DNA from: Pseudomonas fragi
Lineage (GTDB): Bacteria > Pseudomonadota > Gammaproteobacteria > Pseudomonadales > Pseudomonadaceae
Assembly (NCBI RefSeq): GCF_025426255.1
Contig: NZ_CP104861.1
Span: forward strand, 4,216,001-4,280,000
Direction of reading: 5' to 3'
Length of the DNA: 64,000 nt
A program made the position numbers and the translations under genes. Shown here one piece after another: positions 33,919-42,149 of the stretch. Position 1 is the first letter of the stretch. The number at the start of each line of letters is the position of its first letter. The notes under the pieces were generated by a model. That model saw nothing but the letters and a program-made list of their open reading frames with translations, had not been told where the DNA came from and ran no database searches.

Positions 33919-36094
33919 GTTCAAGTCCTTGCGGCTGGGCATATGCGGCCAGCGGCGATTGCGGGTCGAGCAGTGAAGTACGGATAAAGTGCAGGTAGCT
34001 TTGCACCCGGACCAGCGCCGAAGTGTCGAAGTTACGGGCGAAAGGTTCGTCGGTGGACTGCACCCGGCTGATGGCGTGATCGACGGCAATCAGCGCACGC
34101 TCCAGGTTGCTTTCGCTGGGGGCGATAAACAGCCGCACCAGCGCCCGGCCCATAACCCGGATGGCCTGACGCCATGGCTGGGCCTCGGCGTACGCCGGGT
34201 GCACCGGCAAAATTGCCTGTTCCTTGCGCAGCTCGATGATCGCGTGGCCGACTTCCAGCACCACAAACATCCAGCGCAGCAGTTCGCGTTGCACCTGCGG
34301 CTTGCCAGCTGCCAAGCCATAAGCCTGGTGCATCAGGTCGCGGGTACGGCTTTCCAGGCTGGAACTCAAACCGCGCAACTTGCCGCTGATGGCGTACACC
34401 ACTTGCTCACGCAGATCCTGCTCCAGGCGACTCCACAACCAGCGGCTGTTAGGCGGCAGAATAATCGCGCCGGCAGCCGCACACACCAGCATGCCCAGCA
34501 CCATCGCGATGTAGTCGTTGATGAACTGGTACGGGTTGTAGATCGTCAGGTTGTCGGGGACCGAGCCGATGCTGAAAAAAATCAGCAAGCCCAGTCCGAC
34601 CCCGGCGTAATTGGCCCGCGAGGTCAGGAACGAGCCGAACACGATCACCGGCGTCAGCACCAGGCACAACAACGGGAAGCCGTCGATATGGGGCAACACA
34701 AAGAACATTTCGACAAAGCCCACCAGTGCCCCGATAAAGGTCCCGCACGCCATCTGAAACGCCATGCGTTTGGGGTTGGGCGTGGCGGCGGACAAGCCCA
34801 CGGTGGCGGCAGCGACCAAGGTCATGGTGGCGCCGCTGGGCCAGGCGGTCATCACCCAGTAGGTGCCAAGCACCACCAGAATAAACGCCGCCCGAATCCC
34901 CGACGCCGCCGCTGACCACCAGTTGGTTTGCGAGATAAAGGGCTGATCCCAGCGCTCCCGTTCGTGGGTGTGGTCGGCCAGCGAGGCGTGGGTCAACGCG
35001 TAGCTGTGCAAATCATCAACGAAGCGGAACAACAGTTCGTAGGCGGTATTGAAGTCCAGAAAGTCCGAGGGGCTGGGCTCACTGTCCAAAAACTTCACCC
35101 GCAGCGCACGTACATGTCCCGGCAGGCTGCTCTTGAAAGCATCCAACTGCTCGGCCAGCAAGGCTGCGTCTTTATCGGTCAACGAGCGACCAGCGTAGGT
35201 GTCGAGCAACTGCGCAAGTATTTCCAGCTCGGGCTCGATGGCCGACACCACGTCGACCACACCACGGCTGCGCAAACGTGCGAGCAGTTGGTGCAAGGCA
35301 TTGAAGCGTGTGGTGATGGCCATGAATTCACTGTTCAGACGGCTCAAGCGGCCACTGCGACGACGCATGTGCGGGTCTTCAAACACCGTCACGCTGCGCA
35401 TGCCTTCCAGCCCTACGCTCTCACCAATAAAGCGCACGTTGCTGGCTTCATAGGCTTCTTGAGTGGACTGGCCGCGCAAGCCTTCGGCAACAAAACCGGC
35501 AAACACACCAAAGCGTTTGTACAGCGCGTCATGCATGGCCGCGCCTGCGGTTTTGGGCAAGATCGCGGCACTGATGACCGTGGCGCAGAGGATGCCCAGG
35601 GAGATTTCCAGCACCCGCCACACAGCGGCCATAAAGGCCCCATCGGGATGCGCCAGCGCGGGCAAACCGACCATGGCGGCGGTGTAACCGGCGAGAACGA
35701 AACCATAAGCACGAAAGTTACGGCAGCGCGCCGCACCGGCCGAGCAGATACCCACCCAAATCGCCAGCGAGCCCAGGAACAACACCGTGTTCTGCGCAAA
35801 CAAGGCAATCAACGCGACCATCACCGCCGAACCGGTCAGGGTACCCAAAAATCGGTAAAAACTTTTGGCAAACACCTGGCCACTTTGCGGCTGCATCACG
35901 ATAAACACTGTGATCATCGCCGTGCGCGGTTGCGGCAACTCAAGACGCATGGCCAGCCACAGGGTCAAAAAGGCCGCGATCAAAACTTTGAAGATATGCA
36001 CCCAGGTCACGCCATCGCTGCGTGCCCAGTCAAAGAAGCCACGGCGCCATTCCAGGGAATACAGCCAGCGTACCGGGGCGGGCAAGTGGTTCAT
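33908..36094 (-). CDS. FUSC-family aromatic acid exporter, AaeB-like
   Basis: A 728-aa inner-membrane pump subunit with two hydrophobic blocks (about residues 25-180 and 395-540) separated by a large cytoplasmic region. The opening RWLYSLEWRRGFFDWARSDG, then IVMQPQSGQVFAKSFYRFLGTL, is typical of FUSC proteins. In E. coli the AaeAB pump exports p-hydroxybenzoate and related aromatic acids. It sits between the outer-membrane factor and DUF1656 gene in a single minus-strand operon. Confidence 0.93.
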   Translation of the reverse strand: MNHLPAPVRWLYSLEWRRGFFDWARSDGVTWVHIFKVLIAAFLTLWLAMRLELPQPRTAMITVFIVMQPQSGQVFAKSFYRFLGTLTGSAVMVALIALFAQNTVLFLGSLAIWVGICSAGAARCRNFRAYGFVLAGYTAAMVGLPALAHPDGAFMAAVWRVLEISLGILCATVISAAILPKTAGAAMHDALYKRFGVFAGFVAEGLRGQSTQEAYEASNVRFIGESVGLEGMRSVTVFEDPHMRRRSGRLSRLNSEFMAITTRFNALHQLLARLRSRGVVDVVSAIEPELEILAQLLDTYAGRSLTDKDAALLAEQLDAFKSSLPGHVRALRVKFLDSEPSPSDFLDFNTAYELLFRFVDDLHSYALTHASLADHTHERERWDQPFISQTNWWSAAASGIRAAFILVVLGTYWVMTAWPSGATMTLVAAATVGLSAATPNPKRMAFQMACGTFIGALVGFVEMFFVLPHIDGFPLLCLVLTPVIVFGSFLTSRANYAGVGLGLLIFFSIGSVPDNLTIYNPYQFINDYIAMVLGMLVCAAAGAIILPPNSRWLWSRLEQDLREQVVYAISGKLRGLSSSLESRTRDLMHQAYGLAAGKPQVQRELLRWMFVVLEVGHAIIELRKEQAILPVHPAYAEAQPWRQAIRVMGRALVRLFIAPSESNLERALIAVDHAISRVQSTDEPFARNFDTSALVRVQSYLHFIRTSLLDPQSPLAAYAQPQGLEHAS

Positions 36095-36125
36095 CTACCG
36101 GATCTCAAAATTAGCCATCAGGGGT

Positions 36126-37637
36126 TTAGTGATTAAACAGCGCCATGACGGCCGGGGGTTTGTCGGGGACATAGCGGTCATCTTTGGGCACATCAAAGCC
36201 AGCCCCAAGACCGCCGCCCAATGCAGTAACAAGCTCGGCATGGGCGCTCAGGCGGGCGGCCTGAACCTGCTGCTGGATTTGCTGCTGCTTGAACAACAGG
36301 GTTTGCGCGTTCAGTACGTTGAGGTAATCGGTAAGCCCGCGCTGAAACGCAACCATGGCGATGTCGTAGGTTTTCTGCGCGGCGGCAACCGACTCGGCGG
36401 CGAACACCTGCTGTTTTTCCATCGACTCGCGTTTGATCAACTGATCGGAAATACCCTTGAGTGCAGTCACCAGTGTCTGGTTGTACCTGGCCACGGCCAT
36501 GTCATAACCGCCGGATGCCACGCCCAACTCCGAACGCAGGCGGCCGCCATCAAAAATCGGCAGCGAGATCGCCGGGCCGACGTTGTAGTTGAGCTTCTTG
36601 CCGGTCAAAAAGCCCAGCGCGCTGCCACCGGTGGCCATAAAACCAATGCTGCCAACCAGATCGACGTTGGGATAAAAACCAGCATGGGCCACATCGATGC
36701 CCCGGGCCTGGGCCGCTACTTCCCAACGGCTGGCGACCACGTCCGGGCGCTGACCCAGCAGTTGTGCGGGCAAGGCCGAGGGCAATTTGAGCGCTGTATT
36801 CAGCGCCAGGGTTGGGCGCTTCAGACCGGCGCCCTCGCCCGGGCCTTTACCGGCCAACGCCGCCAACTGGTTGCGGGCCAGGGCAATTTCTTCTTCCTGG
36901 GCATCGATCTGGCGATGAATTTCGGGCAGCGGCGCCTGCGCCTGGCTGACTTCAAAATGCGTACCGATGCCACCGTCCAGACGCTTTTGCGCCAGGTCGA
37001 GAATCTGCTCTTGCTGACGCAAGGTCGACTCGACGATGTCGAGCTGAGCGTAATGCAGCGACAACTGGATATAGGCGCGAATGACGTTGTTCTGCAATTC
37101 GAGCTGGGCTTGGCGCCCTTCGGCGACGCTCATATGCGCCATGTCCACGGCCTGTTCGGTGGCATTGCTTTCGCGGCCCCACAGGTCCAGTGCAAAGCTG
37201 AAGCCCAACGCGGCGTTGTTGTCCCAGGTGGTGGTGTTGTCCAGCGCGCCCGGACCGTAAAACGGGTCAGACGGCCAATTGTGCCGTTTGAGGGTCGATT
37301 CGCCATTGATTTGCAGTGACTCAGCCGACTCGGCGACGCCCGCCAGAGCCTTGGCCTGACGTACACGGGCAGCAGCCATGGCCATGGTTGGGCTACCCTG
37401 TACCGCCAGAGTGATCCATTGATCCAGTTGCGGGTCGCCGTAAGCGTGCCACCATTGGGCTTTGGGCCAGTTTGCATCTTTCGCGGCGCTTTGGATCGCC
37501 TCGTCGGTGGCCAGGGTATTGGCAGGTAACATTGCGTCTTTGGGACCAATGCCGCCGAAACCAATGCAGCCATTTAATGCTAACGATAAAGCCAGAACAC
37601 TGAGGGCTTTAAGCTCTCTGCTGATGCGACGCTGCAC
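36126..37637 (-). CDS. Outer-membrane efflux lipoprotein, NodT/OprM family
   Basis: A 503-aa channel protein. A lipobox LSLALNGC at about residue 24 predicts a lipidated cysteine at the mature end. The two outer-membrane efflux domains cover about 80-270 and 290-490, with internal repeat signatures LDLWGRESNATEQA and PAISLPIFDGGRLRSEL. GTG at 37637 with AGGA upstream is the likely start; residues before it do not look like signal peptide. It starts the aromatic-acid efflux operon, which therefore encodes its own exit duct. Confidence 0.9.
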   Translation of the reverse strand: MQRRISRELKALSVLALSLALNGCIGFGGIGPKDAMLPANTLATDEAIQSAAKDANWPKAQWWHAYGDPQLDQWITLAVQGSPTMAMAAARVRQAKALAGVAESAESLQINGESTLKRHNWPSDPFYGPGALDNTTTWDNNAALGFSFALDLWGRESNATEQAVDMAHMSVAEGRQAQLELQNNVIRAYIQLSLHYAQLDIVESTLRQQEQILDLAQKRLDGGIGTHFEVSQAQAPLPEIHRQIDAQEEEIALARNQLAALAGKGPGEGAGLKRPTLALNTALKLPSALPAQLLGQRPDVVASRWEVAAQARGIDVAHAGFYPNVDLVGSIGFMATGGSALGFLTGKKLNYNVGPAISLPIFDGGRLRSELGVASGGYDMAVARYNQTLVTALKGISDQLIKRESMEKQQVFAAESVAAAQKTYDIAMVAFQRGLTDYLNVLNAQTLLFKQQQIQQQVQAARLSAHAELVTALGGGLGAGFDVPKDDRYVPDKPPAVMALFNH

Positions 37638-37859
37638 TGCTGCAAATTCCTGACATGAGGGGAGATGAGGCTTGAGATAGAGAAGTCTATGGCTTGGCAG
37701 GCACAACGATAAGCGGGCATAAATGTGAATCTTTATTACCGTTCTTGGGATAATCCGTTGGTCGAATGAAAACCGGCCGGTAAACCCTGAAACTTCATGT
37801 CACAATTTGTCGCTGTGTAATTGGTAGTTGTCCCCTATATCGCCCCTTGAGAGCACTTC

Positions 37860-38792
37860 ATGGACACTTTGCAAAACATGCGCGCCTTCAGTTATGTGGC
37901 CGAAGCCGGCAGTTTCACGGCCGCTGCCGCCATGCTGGACACCACCACTGCCAACGTCTCGCGCGCGGTCTCCAACCTTGAGGCCCACCTGCAAACCCGC
38001 CTGCTGAACCGCACCACCCGCCGCATCGCCCTGACCGAAGCCGGCAAACGCTACTTATTGCGTTGCGAGCAAATCCTGGCCTATGTCGAAGAAGCCGAAG
38101 CCGAGGCCAGCGACGCCCACTCACGCCCTGCTGGCCAACTGAAAGTGCATACCATGACCGGCATCGGTCAGCACTTTGTGATCGACGCCATTGCCCGCTA
38201 TCGCAAGACGCACCCTGATGTGACCTTTGACCTGACCATGGCCAATCGTGTGCCGGACCTGCTCAACGAGGGTTACGACGTATCCATCGTGCTGGCCAGC
38301 GAGCTGCCGGATTCCGGCTTTGTGTCCCAGCGTCTGGGGATCACCTACAGCATCGTCTGTGCATCGCCCGCTTACGTGAAAGCCAATGGCACTGCAATCA
38401 AACCCAGCGACCTGCTCAACCACTCCTGCCTGCGCCTGGTCAGCCCGGTGATTGCATTGGACAAATGGGTGTTCGAAGGCCCGGAAGGCCAGGAAATGGT
38501 CCTGATCAACTCCTCGCCGTTTCTGGTCAACTCGGCCGATGCAATGAAAACCGCGATCACCAGCGGCATGGGCGTGGGCGTGTTGCCGGTGTACGCCGCC
38601 ATCGAAGGCCTGCGTAACGGCACACTGGTGCGCATGCTGCCCAAGTACCGCTCGCAGGAATTGAACCTGTACGCCATCTATCCCTCGCGCCAATACCTGG
38701 ATGCGAAGATCAAAACCTGGGTCGAATACCTGAAAAGCTCGTTGCCGGAAATTTTAACCGCGCATCAGACCGAACTGGTGACGTATAGCTGA
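37860..38792 (+). CDS. LysR-family regulator, divergent from efflux operon
   Basis: A 310-aa LTTR. The HTH begins MDTLQNMRAFSYVAEAGSFTAAAAMLDT and includes ANVSRAVSNLEAHLQTRLLNRTTRR; the effector domain follows from about 90. Its position opposite the OMF-AaeB-X-A operon, 222 bp away, suggests AaeR-like control by aromatic acids. The ligand is inferred only. Confidence 0.9.
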   Translation: MDTLQNMRAFSYVAEAGSFTAAAAMLDTTTANVSRAVSNLEAHLQTRLLNRTTRRIALTEAGKRYLLRCEQILAYVEEAEAEASDAHSRPAGQLKVHTMTGIGQHFVIDAIARYRKTHPDVTFDLTMANRVPDLLNEGYDVSIVLASELPDSGFVSQRLGITYSIVCASPAYVKANGTAIKPSDLLNHSCLRLVSPVIALDKWVFEGPEGQEMVLINSSPFLVNSADAMKTAITSGMGVGVLPVYAAIEGLRNGTLVRMLPKYRSQELNLYAIYPSRQYLDAKIKTWVEYLKSSLPEILTAHQTELVTYS

Positions 38793-38803
38793 AACAAACG
38801 CCT

Positions 38804-38886
38804 CTGTAGCCGCTGCCGCAGACTGCGATAAGGGCCGCAGGACCTGCGGCTTCGCAACCCATCGCAGCCTTCGGCAGCGGCTACAG
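38804..38886. repeat. REP inverted pair (CTGTAGCCGCTG family)
   Basis: CTGTAGCCGCTGCCGCAGAC ... TTCGGCAGCGGCTACAG, between the LysR gene and the 2-ketoacid reductase gene. Confidence 0.85.
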
Positions 38887-38953
38887 GATTGGCGGATGGT
38901 GGGCGGGAATGTTAGCTTGCTTGCATTCCCGACAGCCGATGAGCCTTGTTCCG

Positions 38954-39943
38954 ATGAGCCTTTCCAGCGCAAAAAAAACCGTACTTGCCTTCAGCCGTGT
39001 CACGCCCGAGATGATCGAGCGCTTGCAACAAGACTTCAATGTGATTGCCCCCAACCCCAAACTGGGCGATATCAACGCACAGTTCGATGAGGCATTGCCC
39101 CACGCCCACGGTTTGATCGGCGTCGGGCGCAAGCTGGGACGCAAGCAGCTGGAAAACGCCAAACAGCTGGAAGTGGTGTCCAGCGTGTCGGTGGGTTATG
39201 ACAACTACGATGTCGATTACTTCAACGAGCGCGGCATCATGCTCACCAATACTCCGGACGTGCTCACCGAAAGCACCGCTGACCTGGGTTTTACCCTGAT
39301 CATGAGCAGCGCTCGCCGGGTCGCGGAGCTTGACGCCTGGACCAAGGCCGGCGAGTGGAAGGCCAGCGTGCCGCCCGCCTTGTTCGGCAGCGATGTGTAC
39401 GGCAAGACTTTGGGGATCGTCGGCATGGGCAATATCGGCGCAGCTGTTGCTCGCCGGGGTCGACTGGGTTTCAACATGCCCATCCTGTACAGCGGTAACA
39501 GCCGCAAGACCGAGCTTGAGCAAGAACTGGGCGCGCAGTTCCGTAGCCTGGATCAACTGTTGGCCGAGGCTGACTTTGTGTGCCTGGTGGTGCCACTCAG
39601 CGAAAAAACCAGGCACCTGATCAGCCACCGCGAACTGGGGCTGATGAAGAAAAGTGCGATCCTGGTAAATATCTCCCGTGGCCCGGTGGTTGACGAGCCT
39701 GCGCTGATCGAGGCCCTGCAAAACGGCACCATCCGGGGCGCGGGTCTGGACGTTTACGAGAAAGAACCGCTGAGCGATTCACCGCTGTTCCAACTCAAAA
39801 ATGCGGTCACCCTGCCCCATATTGGCTCGGCGACCCATGAAACCCGTGAAGCGATGGCCAACCGCGCCCTGGCCAACCTGCGCAGCGCTCTGCTGGGCGA
39901 ACGCCCACAAGATCTGGTCAACCCGCAGGTGTTCAAGGGTTGA
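38954..39943 (+). CDS. D-isomer-specific 2-hydroxyacid dehydrogenase, GhrB/TkrA-like
   Basis: A 329-aa NAD(P)H-dependent reductase of glyoxylate, hydroxypyruvate or 2-ketogluconate. The nucleotide-binding loop GIVGMGNIGAAVARRG lies near 155-170. The catalytic residues are Arg (NISRGPVVDE near 239), Glu (YEKEPL near 268) and His (LPHIGSATHET near 286). ATG at 38954 gives the family start MSLSSAKKTVLAFSRV; upstream ATGs at 38909 and 38939 are possible but not conserved. No strong SD is visible. Confidence 0.92.
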   Translation: MSLSSAKKTVLAFSRVTPEMIERLQQDFNVIAPNPKLGDINAQFDEALPHAHGLIGVGRKLGRKQLENAKQLEVVSSVSVGYDNYDVDYFNERGIMLTNTPDVLTESTADLGFTLIMSSARRVAELDAWTKAGEWKASVPPALFGSDVYGKTLGIVGMGNIGAAVARRGRLGFNMPILYSGNSRKTELEQELGAQFRSLDQLLAEADFVCLVVPLSEKTRHLISHRELGLMKKSAILVNISRGPVVDEPALIEALQNGTIRGAGLDVYEKEPLSDSPLFQLKNAVTLPHIGSATHETREAMANRALANLRSALLGERPQDLVNPQVFKG

Positions 39944-39963
39944 CCCGCCTGGCAACATAAACC

Positions 39964-40114
39964 CTGTAGCAGCTGTCGAGCTCCGCGAGGCTGCGTTCGA
40001 CGGCGCAGTCGTCGCAAAACCAGCCCCTGCGGTGAGTCAGGATAATTCCGGATTAAGGATCTACGGTCGCTGCGCAACCGAACGCAGCCTCGTTCCTTCG
40101 GCAGCTGCTACGGG
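39964..40114. repeat. Long REP element with compensatory arm change
   Basis: The outer arms CTGTAGCAGCTG and CAGCTGCTACGG differ from the usual CTGTAGCCGCTG/CAGCGGCTACAG by a paired change, so base pairing is kept. Inner arms contain GAGGCTGCGTTCG and CGAACGCAGCCTCG. Total length is about 150 bp, the longest in the window, and it separates convergent genes. Confidence 0.8.
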
Positions 40115-40122
40115 GTGGCTCC

Positions 40123-41019
40123 TCACGCCAGCTTGGCTTGCAGTGCCACCGGCTTGGGCTTGCGAAACACCAGCACGTTACCCAGCATCACCAGCACCAA
40201 CCCAGCCAGCGCCGGCGCGGTCCACTGATAGCCTTCGACGAAGGCCGACACGTTCAGCGCCACCAGCGGGAACAACACCGTGCAGTAAGCAGCGCGCTCC
40301 GGCCCCATACGCCCGACCAGCGTCAGGTACGCGGTAAAGCCGATTACCGAGCCCGGTATCACCAGGTACAACAACGAGCCAATATAGCGCGTGTTCCATT
40401 CCATGCCAAACGGGATGCCACTAAACACGCAGTACAGCGCCAGCATGCTGGCACCATAGAACATGCCCCAGGCGTTGGTGGTCAGAGGCTTGAGGCCAGA
40501 CTTCTGCTGCACACTCGACAGCATATTGCCCGCCGAAAAACATAAAGTGCCAATCAGCGCCAGGCCCAGGCCGAGCAAAATATGCGGCGTCGCGGTATGC
40601 CCGCTCAATTCAGGCCAGAACAACAGACCCAGGCCGAGCATCCCCAAGGCACCACCGGCAATCACATTGCGGGCGATTTTCTGCTTGAAGAAAATCCGCG
40701 CATTCAGTGCGTTCCACAGTGTGGCGGTGGAAAACACCACCGCAATCAGGCCGGTCGTGACCCACTGGCTAGCGGTCAAAAAGCACATGAAATTGACGCA
40801 AAACAGACACAGACCCTGGGCCAGGCAAATCAGATGCCCGCGCCTGTTCATCACCTGCAACTTGCGGCTGAGCAACAGCACGACAAACAGCACCAGTGCG
40901 GCCAGACCAAAGCGATAAACGATGGACACCGGAATCGCCACCTCCCCCAGTTGCAGCTTCAGGGCGATCCACGTGGTGCCCCAGATCAGCACGGTCAATA
41001 CATACAAGAACAGGTTCAT
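40123..41019 (-). CDS. EamA/DMT-family transporter
   Basis: A 298-aa inner-membrane protein with ten hydrophobic segments in two EamA repeats. It starts MNLFLYVLTVLIWGTTWIAL, with the first-helix W-G-x-T-W motif. Relatives export metabolites or amino acids. ATG at 41019 has TGGAG seven bases upstream; the longer frame extends into the divergent AraC gene. The divergent arrangement suggests AraC control. Confidence 0.88.
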   Translation of the reverse strand: MNLFLYVLTVLIWGTTWIALKLQLGEVAIPVSIVYRFGLAALVLFVVLLLSRKLQVMNRRGHLICLAQGLCLFCVNFMCFLTASQWVTTGLIAVVFSTATLWNALNARIFFKQKIARNVIAGGALGMLGLGLLFWPELSGHTATPHILLGLGLALIGTLCFSAGNMLSSVQQKSGLKPLTTNAWGMFYGASMLALYCVFSGIPFGMEWNTRYIGSLLYLVIPGSVIGFTAYLTLVGRMGPERAAYCTVLFPLVALNVSAFVEGYQWTAPALAGLVLVMLGNVLVFRKPKPVALQAKLA

Positions 41020-41153
41020 GGCGCACTCCAGACAATAGCTTTCAGTTTGTGCCTTCGCTTGTGCGCGCACTTGCAGATTCTTGCGCTTTTGTTGGTACGG
41101 GGCTGGCAGCCGAGGCGCGACGGAGTAGGATGCAAAGCGTTGGAGAACTGACC

Positions 41154-42026
41154 ATGTACCCACTGCAAACCCTGCAAGTCTTTCAAGCTATGGGCCGCTC
41201 GCCCAATGCACGGCTGGAACGTAGCGTCGAACTGGGTGACGGCATGGCTGCGGCCATGTGGAGCAACCATCACGACATCCGCAATTATGAAGCGCCGACT
41301 CACCACACCCTGTCGTGCTACATCTCCGGCGGCACCGGCACCTTTCGCCGTGAACAACCCGGGGCCAGAGGCGCACCGGGCAAACTCTGCGTCCTGCCCG
41401 CCGACCATCAATCGGCGTGGGTGATCAATGGCGAGATTCGTCTGGCCCATGTGTATGTCAGCCAGGAGCAATTTGCGTTGGGCTGCATCAGTCTGCTCGA
41501 CCGCGAGCCACGAGAGCTGCAACTGAGGGAAATCACCTTTCAGGATGACGAGCCGCAAAACCGGCGTTTTCACCAACTGCTCGGCATGAATTGGAACGAG
41601 CCCGGCGAACGCCTGCTGACCAGCAGCCTGGCCAGCGCCCTGCTCGACCATGCCGTACTGACTCAAGTGGGCTTGCGCGAGGGGCTGCAACTCAAGGGCG
41701 GACTGGCCGCCTATCAACGACGCCAACTGGTCGACTACATCGAACACCGGCTGGCCGAGGCGCTAAGCATCGGTCAACTGGCGACGCAGTGCGCGCTGTC
41801 GCCTTATCACTTTGCGCGCATGTTTCGCGAAAGCTTCGGCGTGCCGCCCCATCAATACCTGCTGTCCCGCCGCCTGGCCCGCGCCCGCGATTTGCTGCGC
41901 AACAGTACTCTGGCACTGGGCGATGTAGCACTTGCCTGCGGTTTCGCCAGCGCCAGCCACTTCGCCAATCGCTTCAAACAAAGCCTGGGCAGTACGCCGG
42001 GGGAATATCGGGCGGCGTTCAGGTAG
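41154..42026 (+). CDS. AraC-family transcriptional regulator
   Basis: A 290-aa activator. The N-terminal cupin-like domain (residues about 20-150) precedes the double-HTH domain: LSIGQLATQCALSPYHFARM, SFGVPPHQYLLSRRLARARD, then GDVALACGFASASHFANRFK and the end LGSTPGEYRAAFR. The ligand is unknown. ATG at 41154 has TGGAG eight bases upstream; an ATG at 41130 is also possible. It is divergent from the EamA exporter. Confidence 0.9.
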   Translation: MYPLQTLQVFQAMGRSPNARLERSVELGDGMAAAMWSNHHDIRNYEAPTHHTLSCYISGGTGTFRREQPGARGAPGKLCVLPADHQSAWVINGEIRLAHVYVSQEQFALGCISLLDREPRELQLREITFQDDEPQNRRFHQLLGMNWNEPGERLLTSSLASALLDHAVLTQVGLREGLQLKGGLAAYQRRQLVDYIEHRLAEALSIGQLATQCALSPYHFARMFRESFGVPPHQYLLSRRLARARDLLRNSTLALGDVALACGFASASHFANRFKQSLGSTPGEYRAAFR

Positions 42027-42098
42027 CGCAGTGAGAGCGGCGGTGGCACTTGTTCGCGATTCAAACAGCGCGGTATTGCATATACACCGCAGCGATCC

Positions 42099-42122
42099 GA
42101 TCGCGGGCAAGCCCGCTCCCAC
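42099..42122. repeat. Single REP unit (GCGGGCAAGCCCGCTCC family)
   Basis: GATCGCGGGCAAGCCCGCTC and adjacent CCAC, between the AraC gene and the convergent TonB receptor gene. Confidence 0.8.
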
Positions 42123-42149
42123 CAGATGCAAAATCCATCCCGTGCGGCC

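Noticed and set aside
34928..37319. Two long plus-strand open frames (402 and 484 codons) opposite the AaeB and OMF genes
   Set aside because: They mirror recognised transport genes and their proteins show no fold pattern or conserved motifs.
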